A DNA stretch of 64,000 nt from Triticum aestivum (Eukaryota; Streptophyta; Magnoliopsida; Poales; Poaceae): the NCBI RefSeq assembly GCF_018294505.1, contig NC_057795.1:229442643-229506642 (forward strand). The letters run 5' to 3'. This document shows positions 33,811 to 46,400 of the stretch, one piece after another. The translations under genes and the position numbers were made by a program. Position 1 is the first letter of the stretch. Each line of letters starts with the position of its first letter. Under the pieces are notes generated by a model that did not search any database, was not told the DNA's origin, and saw only the letters and a list, made by a program, of their open reading frames with translations.

Positions 33811-35251
33811 TATTTTATGTTTTATGTTTTTGCTTTTGTTTACTAATAATTTTTGCGTCTACCTTCTGTTTAGATGTGTTTTTATGTTTTAGTTAGTGTT
33901 TGTGCCAAGTAGAACCTATAGGATAACCTATGGTGATAGTTAATTTGATTCTGCTGAAAAACAGAAACTTTGCACGCACGAAAATAATTTTAGTAATTCG
34001 CAGAAAAGTGCTTTTGCGTTGATTCTTTTTGATGTAGATCAATAGATAAATTGTCCAGGACTTCCTATTTTTTTAGGAGTTTTAGAGTTCTAGAAGTATT
34101 CGGGAGTTACAGATTTCTACAGACTGTTCTGTTTTTGACAGATTCTGTCTTTCGTGTGTTGTTTGCTAATTTTGATGCATCTATGGCTAGAATGTAAGGG
34201 TATGAACCATAGAGAACTTGGAATACAGTAGGTTTAACACCAATATAAATAAATAATGAGTTCATTACAGTACCTTATGTGGTGGTTTTTCTTTCTTGCA
34301 CTAACGGAGCTTATGAGATTTCCTATTGAGTTTTGTGTTGTGAAGTTTTCAAGTTTTGGGTAAAGATTTGATGGACTATGAAATAAGGAGTGGCAAGAGC
34401 CTAAGCTTGGGGATGACCATGGAACCCCAAGATAGTCAAGAATATCCAAAAGCCTAAGCTTGGGGATGCCCCGGAAGGCATCCCCTCTTTCGTCTTTGTT
34501 TACCGGTAACTTTACTTGGAGCTATATTTTTATTTGCCACATGATATGTGTTTTGCTTGGAGCGTCTTCTATGATATTAGTCTTTGATTTTTAGTTTACC
34601 ACAATTATTCTTGCTGTACACACCTTTTGGGAATAATCCCACTTGATTAGAATTTATTAGAATACTCTATGTGCTTCACTTATATCTTTTGAGCTAGATA
34701 GTTTTGCTCTAGTTCTTCACTTAAATCTTTTAGAGCACGGCAGTGGCTTAATTTTGTAGAAATTGTTAGTCTCTCATGCCTCACTTATATCATTTTGAGA
34801 GTCTCTTAGAACAGCATGGTATTTGCTATGGTTATAAAATTGGTCCTAGAATGATAGGCATCCAAGTTGGGTATAATAAAAACTATCATAGGAAGTGAAT
34901 TGGATGCTATGATCAATTTGATACTTGATAATTGTTTTGAGATATGGAGGTAGTGATATTAGAGTCATGCTAGTTGGGTGATTATGAATTTAAAGAATGC
35001 TTGTGTTGAAGTTAGCAAGTCTCGTAGCATGCATGTATGGTGAAAGTTGTGTAACAAATTTGAAACATGAGGTGTTCTTAGATTGTGCATCCTTATGAGT
35101 GGCGGTCGGGGACGAGCGATGGTCTTTTCCTACCAATCTACCCCCCTAGGAGCATGCACGTAGTGCTTGGTTTTTGATGAATTGTAGATTTTTGCAATAA
35201 GTATATGAGTTCTTTTTTGACTAATGTTGAGTCCATGGATTATACACACTC
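33811..35251 (+). other. F internal 3' non-coding region, copy 2
   Basis: Copy of 28876-30309 with scattered substitutions. No gene seen. Confidence 0.6.
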
Positions 35252-35664
35252 TCACCCTTCCATCATTGCTAGCCTCTTCGGTACCGTGCATTGCCCTTTC
35301 TCACCTTGAGAGTTGGTGCAAACTTCGCCGATGCATCCAAACCCCGTGATACGATACGCTCTATCACACATAAACCTCCTTATATCTTCCTCAAAAAATC
35401 CACCATACCTACCAATTATGGCATTTCCATAGCCATTCTGAGATATATTGCCATGCAACTTTCCACCGTTCCGTTTATCACCATGACACGCATCATCATT
35501 GTCATATTGCCTTGCATGATCATGTAGTTGACATCGTATTTGTGGCAAAGCCACCATGCATAATTTTTCATACATGTCACTTTTGATTCATTGCCCATCC
35601 CGGTACACCGCCGGAGGCATTCATATAGAGTCATATGTTGTTCTAGTTTTGGGTTGTAATTCAT
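35252..35664 (-). pseudogene. Antisense cysteine-rich ORF in F, copy 2 (frameshifted)
   Basis: The N-terminal part (MTLYECLRRCTGMGNESK) is open from 35664 to 35416 and the C-terminal part (NGYGNAIIGRYGGFFEEDI) from 35575 to 35252, in another frame. The difference from copy 1 is one base in a T run near 35460. The Cys pattern is kept except at two sites (AYCITGFEC is AYRITGFGC here). Confidence 0.35.
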
Positions 35665-35705
35665 GAGTTGTAAATAAATAAAAGTGTACTGATCATCATT
35701 ATTAG

Positions 35706-35852
35706 AGCATTGTCCCCAAATAAAAAAAGGGAAAGGCCAAAAAAAGAAAGGCCAAGAAGAAAAAAAAGGAAAAGGAAAAAAGAAAGGCCAAAAGAAAAAA
35801 AGAAAGGCCGAAAAAAAGAAAAAAAAGAAAAAAGAAAAAAGAAATAAAAATG
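35706..35852 (+). repeat. Purine-rich tract (copy 2)
   Basis: About 145 bp of A and G with GGCC interruptions, longer than the copy 1 tract. Likely expanded by slippage. Confidence 0.8.
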
Positions 35853-36624
35853 GGGCAATGTTACTATCCTTTTCCGCACTTGTGCTTCAAAGTAGCACCA
35901 TGTTCTTCATGTAGCGAGTCTCGTATGTTGTCACTTTCATATACTAGTGAGAATTTTTCATTATAGAACTTGGCTTGTATATTCCTACGATGGGCTTCCT
36001 CAAAATGCCCTAGGTCTTCGTGAGCAAGCAAGTTGGATGCACACCCACTAGTTTCTTTTGTTGAGCTTTCATACATTTATAGCTCTAGTGCATCCGTTGC
36101 ATGGCAATCCCTACTCCTCATGTTGACATCAATTGATGGGCATCTCCATAGCCCATTGATTATCCTCATCAATGTGATACTTTCTCCCTTTTTGTCTTCT
36201 CCACACAATCCCCATCATCATATTCTATTCCACCCATAGTGCTATATCCATGGCTCACGCTCATGTATTGCGTGAAAGTTGAAAAAGTTTGAGATTATTT
36301 AAGTGCAAAACAATTGCTTGGCTTGTCATCGGGGGTGTATAAGATGGGAGCATTTTTGTGTGACGAAAATAAAGCATAGCCTAACTATATGATTTTGTAG
36401 GTATGAACTTTCTTTAGCCATGTTATTTTGAGAAGACATGATTGCTTTGATTAGTATGCTTGAAGTATTACTATTTCTTATGTCAATATAAACTTTTATT
36501 TTGAATCATTTGGACCTGAACATTCATGCCACAATAAAGAAAATTACATTGAGAATTATGCTAGGTAGCATTCCACATCAAAAATTCTATTTTTTATCAT
36601 TTACCTACTCGAGGATGAGCAGGA

Positions 36625-36642
36625 ATTAAGCTTGGGGATGCT
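36625..36642 (+). promoter_or_regulatory. Polypurine tract of F
   Basis: AATTAAGCTTGGGGATGC precedes the 3' LTR start at 36643. A duplicated copy lies at 31623-31640. Confidence 0.65.
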
Positions 36643-36730
36643 TGATACGTCTCCAACGTATCTATAATTTTTTATTGTTCCATGCTATTATATTACCCGT
36701 TTTGGATGTTTATGGGCTTTACTTTACACA
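36643..36730 (+). repeat. 3' LTR of F, left part
   Basis: The first 88 bp of the 3' LTR, ending in ACACA (36726-36730), the target duplicated by G. Confidence 0.93.
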
Positions 36731-39700
36731 TGTAGCATCCCAAAATTCTAAATTTTGGAATGTTATTTTAAATAGATAGTTTTGATTGATTGTTTGATTG
36801 ATCGTGTGAAGTTGAGTGAAATTTGAAACTTTTGAAAGTTAAATGAGAGGGAATAAAAGGACTTTCCCAAACTTTCATCTTGGTTTTATGATCTCCATGA
36901 ATTCAAATTCTTTTCAAATACCAAACCCTAGAGAGAAGATGACATGACTTCTTCATTTAAATAAATGAAAAGGGTTTTTGAAAATATTTGAATTCCATTT
37001 GGAACTATTTCAAATTCAGAAACTTTAAGCAACTCAATGACTTTCATGAGGGAAGATAAAATGACTTCTTCAAAATCATATGAAATATGAGTTGGGAGTT
37101 AAAAGAAATCCAATTTAAAGTCCTTTTGGAAATTATTTCCAAATTGGAGTTATTTGGGTTTTATTCAAATTATTTTTCTCCAAAAAAATAAAATATATGG
37201 AAATTAGGGTAAAATGATTCCCTACAATAGAAAAATGGAGAGAAATAAATTTGAAATCATTTTGGCATTTTTAAAATGATTTTCCTTTGGGTTTTATTGC
37301 ACCAGAAGCACTCTTTGCTTTGTTTCAATTTTTGTGGATTTTATTTGACTCTATAAAAATGTTCATCTTGTAGGAAATCTTTTTCTGAAATTTTTGATCT
37401 ATAATATGCCTATATTATATTTCCGTTTTTGTTTCCCTTTGTTTATTTCTTTGACTATGTGTATTTAAAAAAAAAGAAAAAAAACTTCCTCCGTCGCCGA
37501 CTGGGCCGGCCCACCTCCCGCCAGGCCGCAGCCCAGCCCACCTCCTCACCGTCCCCGAACTCACGAGCAGGAGTCCCGCCGCCGCACGACTCATCGGCTA
37601 CCGCCGTGGCCGAGCCGGCCTCCTCGCGCCCCAACCCCTCCCGCACGCAACGCCCTCCCCCTCCGCCTTTAAAAGGTGAGACCGCCGCCCCCTCCCTACC
37701 CCTTCTCCTCCTCCGCCGCAATCGCCGCCCTCGCCGGAGCTCCCGCCCCGACGAGATCTGTCGCCGCCACCGCGCTCCGTTCCAACGTCCCCGAGCGTCG
37801 CCGACCCCACCGCTGCATCCGCCTCGCTGCACCGCGCCTCCCCGAGGCTTCGCCAGGGATAGAGGGCCACCGGAGCCGTCGCCCCGACCACACCCGAGCC
37901 GCCGCCGCCGTCTTCCTTCCCCGGCGACGTCGACGCCCACCACCGCGGTAAGCCGCCGGTGCTCCTCGTCCGTCCGATCTAGGTTAGATGGATAGGATTA
38001 GATTAGTTTTTTTATTTTATTCGAATCGTTTCTTTACTTAGTGAACATTCACTGCTTTGCCTTCGCAGTGAATGGTTTTTAACCAATAGATTTCTGACAC
38101 GTGGCCAGGGACCTAGTTGTAGTTTTTTTTCCAGATCAGTCCCTGTTTTTCAAACGATCACAACTTTTTGCTCATTTATCCAAATCCAACGAAACCAATG
38201 CCTACTTCTTTGTTAAACAAATTAAACTTGTTTTTGAAAGCTTTAAAATTTGAATTCAAACAGTTTAGTATTTGAACTTCGTTTGATCGTAACTTGAGTT
38301 TTATAACTCTGATTTAGTTGATTCTTTTTGCAAATCGAAGCTCTTGACCTAAACTTTCTGATAAGGCCAAATTCACTTAATTTTGGCACTGTTAGAAATT
38401 GTTTTATGTTGTAAGAGTTATTTGCTTGTTTTTGAAGTTTTCCGAGATCTTTTCTCCGATTTTTTTGCATGATTGCTTATGTGGTTACTATTGCTTGCTT
38501 ACGATAGATTTACCGGGGTGTGACGAGTAGAAATATCAGGAGTATTGAGTGCAAAGCATCTTCATCAATCGTACAGGCAAGTTCACACTTTGATCATACT
38601 TTTCATTACCCAGCTTTTATGCATTAGTTCCAACTCTCAAACATTGCGTGAGTAGGATTGATAACATGTGGGTATTGGGAAGTAGTTGATGAGGTAGAAC
38701 CTATTGCCCTGTTTATTACCAAACCCTTGGGATTTACTTCTACATTATGCTTATACTGCTATGCTATGCTCGTAGACGTGGATTGGGTTTGAGTGTATCC
38801 ATGACCAATGTGAGATTGTTAATTAGTGGTTCAACTTTAATACACATCTGGGTGGATTGAGGCACCTGGGGAATCCAGTGTTGCCTGTTTTTTGGTAATC
38901 CCGGGGTTTCGTGTGATTTTCCTATGGACCGCCACCCAGGCTCAAAGGGATCATAAGATTATTCATGCTAGAAACTTCTGTATGCAGCCACAAGCTATTA
39001 TGGGCTCTAGCATAGTTGATTAAGTCGTGTGAACTCTTACAGTGGTAGACTAGCAGATGTCGGGGAAAGTAGGTGTAACTGTCTACCCATCGTAAGGTGC
39101 TAACGCTTCTGAAAGACTGCGTCTCGGTCATCCATTTCTCAAACATCATGTAGTGCGAGAAATTCAACGGAGGAGATCGACTCTTGTGGGGAAAAGTGTG
39201 CAAGCCTCTGCAGAGTGTACAAACTAATCATGGTTAGCCGTGTCCCCGGTTATGGACATCTTGAGTATCTGGTTCTTGGATTATCATGTTGATCTCATCA
39301 TGTTACTTAATTAATTTGTTGGGTTGTTAACTTTTAATTGGGATTGAGTTGGGGTTTACCTTCTCAATATTTTCAACAAACTTTGTAGTTAAATAAAATA
39401 TATTCTTTTGTTGTAGGGAAAAACTGGCTTTATGCAAAAATAAACTTAGAGCTTTCCACCAGCCAAATATGCATGTAGTGATAGCTATTATTCATCATTT
39501 ATCCTATGGTGTGAATTTGCCAGTACATTCAATGTACTGACCTACATGGCTGCAACGTCTCATGTTGCAGGATTCCTACGACGAGTAAGTGATACGTTAG
39601 GGTTATGATTTCTACACTCAACTTTGCCGTTGGTGTTGATGGGAATCCACAACCTTGTTGATTCTTCCGATATATGGATTGAGGTAATAACATTTATGTT

Positions 39701-39818
39701 ACTTTATACATGTGATTTACGTCTGTTATAAATACTCGAGTATTGTGTGTGTCAGCATACCGATCCAGGGATGACACTTAAGCACAGAGACTTGACCGTC
39801 TGAGGTCGGGTCGCTACA
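36731..39818 (+). repeat. 5' LTR of G
   Basis: It begins TGTAGCATCCC and ends GGGTCGCTACA, 3088 bp. It has three zones: an AT-rich 5' part, a GC-rich block at 37490-37950 and an AT-rich 3' part. Confidence 0.95.
37490..37947 (+). promoter_or_regulatory. GC-rich promoter/first-exon block in the G LTR
   Basis: CCGCCTTTAAAAGGTGAG (near 37660) gives a TATA-like core. Around it lies CpG-rich sequence, abruptly bordered by an A-rich tract at 37469-37487. The block ends in CACCGCG followed by GTAAGCC at 37948, a good 5' splice site. All three in-window copies keep the donor (32938, 37948, 44641). Long ORFs on both strands here are composition artefacts. That it acts as a promoter and leader exon is inferred. 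Confidence 0.5.
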
Positions 39819-39821
39819 AGA

Positions 39822-39833
39822 TGGTATCAGAGC
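39822..39833 (+). promoter_or_regulatory. Primer binding site of G
   Basis: TGGTATCAGAGC lies three bases after the LTR and is complementary to the 3' end of initiator methionine tRNA, the common plant primer. Confidence 0.9.
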
Positions 39834-41282
39834 ACATGTTGACTATAGGAAGTGACCCTAGAGGCTGGCAAGCCCATAGGAAAGATTTTCTCCATTACTT
39901 TATTTTCAAAAAGATCTCTTACCTCTCTTCTCTTCTGAGCTTATTCCAAATATTCCCTTTAGTGAGACCATACCCTTTCTCCTTTTGACCACATGAAGAT
40001 TCGGTTCATGAGACCACTCCAAGAAGTACAAGATATCGGACAACTAAGACCACTTTGGAATAAAGAGGATTTTTACCATGCATTACAATGATGGAAACTA
40101 CAACGATTGAAGACTCCGAAGACTAGGAGAATTTGAAGGTTCTGAAGAATTTCCAGATTAGTATGACCTAGGAACGCCCCTTATGGAACTTGGCAGACTA
40201 TGAAAGCGGTCAATACCCGAGATTAAGCTGTATCGGAGAAAGACCGAAACATGGAGCATTAGAACTCAAAGTTTTTGTCAAGAAAACCCTAAGGAAGGAG
40301 ATATCAACTATGGAATGATAGCTCATGGAAATGACGAGAGCAGAAACACGACTATCCATGATGTTATCGCCTGCTTATGCTATTGTCACCGTGCTGAGTT
40401 AAGCCCGCATTTCTTTGGAAGGATTGGATGGTAGAAGGCTGATGGAGCACCTATCAGCAAAGGATGCAGTTTTAACCTTAGCTGGTGTGTCACCAGGATC
40501 TAGAGAATTGCATCAAGAAGTTTAAGATGGATCTTCAGGAAGCTATATTTTGACAAGGAAGAAATTCGTGAAGAACTCATGTCCCAGAAGTTGAAAGTAG
40601 CCAAGCTAGAGGAGCAAAACCTCGAGATACCGGAGATACGTCAGGAACTGAAGGACAGTAGGACCATGGTTCATGCCAAGGATGTTGCAATCCAGAAGTT
40701 TGGAACGCAATTATTAAAGGACGCCACGAGAGATTCGCGTCAACAGAGATGATCTGGCAAAAGAACTTGAGAAAGATAAGCATGATTGGAAGAAGCCATT
40801 GGAGGCATGAACAAGACTGGAAGAGCTTGACGACGTTGAAGATTTATTGACCTTTAGAAGACCAAACCCCTGTTATATACTTACGTTAGATGCGATTTTT
40901 GTGAGCTGTCATTTGTTTGATGTCTTCCGACAGCCACAAAATAAAATCTGTCTTTTCAAAACCATTGTTTGCATTGTGTGTATCCCTCCCTCTCTATCTC
41001 TCTGAATCTCACCCCAAAACCCTTGGATCCCAAAAGATGACGAATGGAAATGAACTCACATTTCTGTGACCGATAAGTCAATTGGAAATGGACCGATGGA
41101 TTCAGAACATGGAGGATCACGTGAAGAAAAACACTATAGTCGGAAAGGATATGGCCCAGCATGCTCTTTAATGCTTTGAAAGAGGTGCTGCTACTTGGTG
41201 GAGGATGTACCAAAACATAAATGGATGGCAAGGAATAACCACTTGGAAGGAATTTAAGTTGACTTTGCTAAAGTCTTAGTTT
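39834..41282 (+). pseudogene. G 5' interior with Gag remnant
   Basis: Many stops in all frames. Near 41090-41260 the frame reads MDRWIQNMEDHVKKN, then GAATWWRMYQNINGWQGITT and WKEFKLTLLKS, a recognisable capsid-type Gag block that leads into the zinc-knuckle ORF. One stop (TAG at 41278) separates the two. Upstream (39840-40880) only fragments such as a coiled KLEEQNLEIPEIRQELK stretch (near 40600) are seen. Confidence 0.6.
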
Positions 41283-41993
41283 GTGTCCCAGAAATTGAAG
41301 CCTTATGGAAATGATATGAAGAAGCCTTGTGCATGCAAGCTCTGTGGGGAAATAGGACACAACCATAAAGAACACAAGGATGAATGCCCTAATTGTGAAG
41401 CAAGTCACCTAGCTGAAGAATGCCCAACTAGGCAGATTACTTGTTTCTTGTGTGAAGGGACTAACCACTACCCTGCTCAGTGTCACATTTACCCCATGGT
41501 ACAAAGAACCACCCAGCAGAAGAAAGAAGCAATGAAAGGAGTCCTCATGGAAATTTTAGAAGAACCTGTGATGAAGGAAGAGGTGGAGGACACACCCGAA
41601 GGAGACCCAGTTAAACCCTGCACCAAGTCATGTTATTCATGTGGAGAAGAAGGACACATCTCCCAAAATTGTCTAAATGGGGATCTAGTAGAATTCCCGA
41701 CAGAGGAAGTAGAGTATGACCCACATGAAATAGAATCCCTGATTGGAACGGAAAAGTCCAGGAAGAGAAGTAGATTGGATACCAAGAAGGACCTGAGTCA
41801 TATCACCTATTTCAGGTGCAAGGAGTTAGGGCACTACTTCAACAGTTGCCCAAAAAGGAAGTCGAGGACCCAAGGAGGCTATGTAATCATGAGGGAACCT
41901 CGAGACTTGTCAGAAGTAATATGTTTCTTCTGTAATGAAGCAGGGCACTTTGCAATAGATGGTCCCAAGGAGAAGAAGACTTGTGCTAAATAG
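41283..41993 (+). CDS. G Gag C-terminal part with multiple CCHC knuckles, 236 aa
   Basis: A nucleic-acid-binding Gag segment. Knuckle-like motifs run through it: CKLCGEIGHNHKEHKDEC, CPNCEASHLAEEC, CFLCEGTNHYPAQC and the classical CYSCGEEGHISQNC. After these come two damaged ones, FRCKELGHYFNSC (first Cys lost) and CFFCNEAGHFAIDG (last Cys replaced by Gly). The middle is acidic and the region around residue 160 basic (KSRKRSR). The ORF is cut at its 5' side by a stop, so the first Met used here may not be the natural start. RNA packaging is the expected role. Confidence 0.75.
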   Translation: MSQKLKPYGNDMKKPCACKLCGEIGHNHKEHKDECPNCEASHLAEECPTRQITCFLCEGTNHYPAQCHIYPMVQRTTQQKKEAMKGVLMEILEEPVMKEEVEDTPEGDPVKPCTKSCYSCGEEGHISQNCLNGDLVEFPTEEVEYDPHEIESLIGTEKSRKRSRLDTKKDLSHITYFRCKELGHYFNSCPKRKSRTQGGYVIMREPRDLSEVICFFCNEAGHFAIDGPKEKKTCAK

Positions 41994-43432
41994 TTGAGTT
42001 AGCAACAATGGAAATGTAGTAGTAGCAGGGGGAACAATTCTTTTACATTGAGGTGTTGAGTTGAGGCATGTAATGGAAATGTAGGAGATTGTAATACTTT
42101 GAGAATCAATAAAGTTAGCATCATTGGTACTTATTTGGATCTTATGAGTTGTTACTCTATGAAGAAGGATTTTGACCAATTTCGAGGATATGAGAAATAT
42201 GGTCTATGGATAAGTTTGTGCATTTCAAGGGTGGTAGAAATTGTGAGAACCCTTGACTCCTGGAAAAGATAAGATGTTCCATGAAGTGGACTATGGACAA
42301 AATAAGTACGAGTTTTATCTCGATATGTGGGATACCCCAAGAGTATGAAGGGATGAAGTACTATTAGCTATAAAGGAGATATAATGTTGGTAATATGGAG
42401 CAATTGTAACTCCATGATGAGTCTGAGTAATCACGTATGAGTTTGGTACAAATAGAAGGAAGAAAGACAGTACAATTGGATGGATTTAAGAATGCTAGGA
42501 AGCTGGATGTTGGAATAATGATCAGTTGCCCCGATGATGAGTTCAAGGTTCACGAGTGATGAGATGGGCCATAACCCACAGGCTCCAGGACCTGCCAGAA
42601 GCAAGAACACTATTGCTGAAGGAAAAACCCTGGAAGAGGATATGCCTTTAACAACAAACGATTTTATAGGAGTTTACGCAAAACCTGAGAATTGTGAAAG
42701 GAACGATAGATGTTGTTTGGTTTGCAGAATCAATGGATTTATCCGAACTTGGTTCGTCGACAAGAGAAATTCTGCATTGCTTGTGAGGATGACCGAGTGT
42801 TAGAATGTGAGATTCGCTAAACCATATACGAGGTAATAATTTGGGTGCGGGATGGATCGATCACCATACCGACTTACTCTTATTATTCGCCTTGTTATGT
42901 GGGATGGAGAATCTGAGTGACTTACCTATACTAGAGAGACGACGATCAAAACCTTGTTTAAACCATGAAAGGTATGACAATTTTCCCTTGTACAAGGTAG
43001 CCGTTGCCAAACGTAGGATGTACGGTGAGAATGAAGCCCAACCCCTTTCCTGTAGGAGAAACCATAAATTGTTGACCACCATGAGATATCGATAGTTGTT
43101 TAGTATTGGCGCCAGACCCGTCAGCTAAGAATACCCAGTCATGGAATAACCTTACCAAGATGGAATGGACACGGGAATTGAGGAAAAGGTTATGCCACCA
43201 CCGGAAGAGCCCAGAGAAGGAATTATCCTGAAGATCTAAGAAGATTAACACTGTCAATAATAAGGATGGAGTATATGAGTTTTGATGGAACCGTAACCAT
43301 GTTTCTAAGGGTGGTAGCACCCCAGACCCCCGATGATGATCGATGGATTTTGAGAAGACCCCGACCCTAACCTATTTTCTTGCTAGCCACTCCGAATCTC
43401 GAGGACGAGATTCATTTTAAGGGTGGTAGGTT
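41994..43432 (+). other. G 3' interior, no recognised gene
   Basis: Short ORFs in mixed frames and no Pol motif found. The last part (CTCGAGGACGAGATTC, 43398-43413) and AAGGGTGGTAGGTT before the LTR form the polypurine-tract region. Confidence 0.55.
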
Positions 43433-46400
43433 TGTTACATCCCAAAATTCTAAATTTTGGAATGTTATTTTAAATATATAGTTTTGATTGATTGTGTGAA
43501 GTTGATGAAATTTGAAACTTTTGAAAGTTAAACGAGAGGGAATGAAAGGACTTTCCCAAACTTTGAACTTGCTTTTATGATCTCCATGAATTCAAATTCT
43601 TTTCAAGTACCAAACCCTAGAGAGAAGATGACATGACTTCTTCCATTTAAATAGATGAAAAGGGTTTTTGAAAATATTTGAATTCCATTTGGAACTATTT
43701 CAAATTCAGAAATTTTAAGCAACTCAATGACTTTCACGAGAGAAGATAAAATGACTTCTTCAAAATCATATGAAATATGAGTTGGGAGTTAAAAGAAATC
43801 CAATTTAAAGTGCTTTTGGAAATTATTTCCAAATTGGAGTTATTTGTGTTTTATTCAAATTATTTTTCTCCAAAAAAAATAAAATATATGGAAATTAGGG
43901 TAAAATGATTCCCTATAATAGAAAAATGGAGAGAAATAAATTTGAAATCATTTTGACATTTTTAAAATGATTTTTATTTGGGTTTTATTGCATCAGAAGC
44001 ACTCTTTGCTTTGTTTCAATTTTTCTGGATTTTATTTGACTATAAAAATGTTCATCTTGTAGGAATTCTTTTTCTGAAATTTTTGATATATAATATGCCT
44101 ATATTATATTTCTGTTTTTGTTTCCCTTTGTTTATTTCTTTGACTGTCTGTATTTTAAAAAAAGAAAAAAAAACTTCCTCCGTCGCCGACTGGGCCGACC
44201 TAGCTCCCGCCAGGCTGCGGCCCAGCCCACCTCCTCGCCATACCCGAACTCCCGAGCGGGAGTCCCGTCGCCGCACGACTCGCCGGCCACCGCCGTGGCC
44301 GAGCCGGCCTCCTCGCGCCCCAACCCCTCCCGCACGCCACACCCTCCCCCTCCGCCTTTAAAAGGCGAGAATGCCGCCCCCTCTCTCCCCTCTTCTCCTC
44401 CTCCTCTGCTGCAACAGCTGCCCTCGCCGGAGCTCCCGCCCCGACGAGATCTTCCGCCGTCGCCGCGCTCCGTTCCAACGTCCCCGAGTGTCGCCGACCC
44501 CACCGTTGCTTCCGTCTCGCTGCGCCGCGCCTCCCCGTGGCTTCGCCCGAGCTAGAGGGCCACCGGAGCTGTCGCCCCGACCACACCCGAGCCGCCGCCG
44601 CCGTCTTGCTTCCCTGGCGACATCGACGCCCACCATCGCGGTAAGCCGCCGGTGCTCCTCGTCCGTCCGATCTTGGTTAGATGGATAGGATTAGATTAGT
44701 TTTTTTATTTTATTCAAATTATTTTTCTTTACTTAGTGAACTTTCACTGCTTTGCCTTCGCAGCGAATGATTTTTAACCAATAGATTTCTGACACGTGGC
44801 CAGGGACCTAGTTGTAGTTTTTTCTTCAGATTAGTCCATGTTCTTCAAACGATCACAACTTTTTGCTCGTTTATCCAAATACAACGAAACCAACGCCTAC
44901 TTCTTCGTTATGACCCTCTCTATCTAGTAAAACAACTTAAACTTGTTTTTGAAAGCTTTAAAATTTGAATTCAAATAGTTTAGTATTTGAACTTCGTTTG
45001 ATCGTAACTTGAGTTTTATAACTCCGATTTAGTTGATCCTTTTGCAAATCGAAGCTCTTGACCGAAACTTTCTGATAAGGCAAAATTCACTAATTTTGGC
45101 ACTGTTAGAAATTGTTTTATGTTGTAACAGTTATTTGCTTGTTTTCGAAGTTTTCCGAGATCTTTTCTTCGATTTTTTTGCATGATTACTTATGTGTGGT
45201 TACTATTGCTTGCTTACGATAGATTGACCGGAGTGTGACGAGTAGAAATATCAGGAGTATTGAGTGTGAAGAATCTTCATCAACCGTACTGGCAAGTTCA
45301 CACTTTGATCAAACTTTTCATTACCCAGCTTTTATGCATTAGTTCCAACCCTCAAACATTGCATGAGTAGGATTGATAACATGTGGGTATTGGGAAGTAG
45401 TTGATGAGGTAGAACCTATTGCCCTGTTTATTACCAAATCCTTGGGAGTTACTTCTACGTTATGCTTATACTGCTATGCTATGCTCGTAGACGTGGATTG
45501 GGTTTGAGTGTATCCATGACCGATGTGAGATTGTTAATTAATGGTTCAACTTAAGGTGGCAACTTTAATACACATCTGGGTGGATTGTGGCACCTGGGGA
45601 ATCCAATGTTACCTGTTTTTTTGGAAATCCCGGGGTTCCGTGTGATTTTCCTATGGACCGCCACCCAGGCTCAAAGGGATCATAAGATTATTCATGCTAG
45701 AAACTTCCGTGTGCAGCCACAAGCTATTATGGGCTCTAGCATAGTTGATTAAGTCATGTGAACTCTTACAGTGGTAGACTAGCAGATGTAGGGGAAAGTA
45801 GGTGTAACTGTCTACCCACCGTAAGGTGCTAACGCTTCTGAAAGACTGTGTCTCGGTCATCCATTTCTCAAACATCATTAGTGCGAGAAATTCAACGGAG
45901 GAGATCGAGTCTTATGGGGAAAAGTGCGCAAACCTCTGCAGAGTGTACAAACTAATCATGGTTAGCTGTGTCCTCGGTTATGGACATCTTGAGTATCTGG
46001 TTCTTGGATTATCATGTTGATCTCATCACGTTACTTAATTAGTTTGTTGGGTTGTTAACTTTTAATTGGGATTGAGTTGGGGTTTACCTTCTCAATATTT
46101 TCAACAAACTTTGTAGTTAAATAAAATATATTCTTTTGTTGTAGGGAAAAACTGGCTTTATGCAAAAATAAACTTAGAGCTTTCCACCAGCCAAATATGC
46201 ATGTAGTGATAGCTATTATTCATCATTTATCCTATGGTGTGAATTTGCCAGTACATTCAATGTACTGACCTACATGGCTGCAACGTCTCATGTTGCAAGA
46301 TTCCTACGCCGAGTAAGTGATACGTTAGGGTTACGATTTCTACACTCAACTTTGCCGTTGGTGTTGATGGGAATCCACAACCTTGTTGATTCTTCCGCTT

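Larger units (their letters stand above)
33724..38425 (+). repeat. Tandem duplication copy 2
   Basis: This is the counterpart of 28788-33437, offset by 4.9-5.0 kb. It continues past 38425 into the rest of the G LTR, so this copy keeps the original G insertion. Confidence 0.93.
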
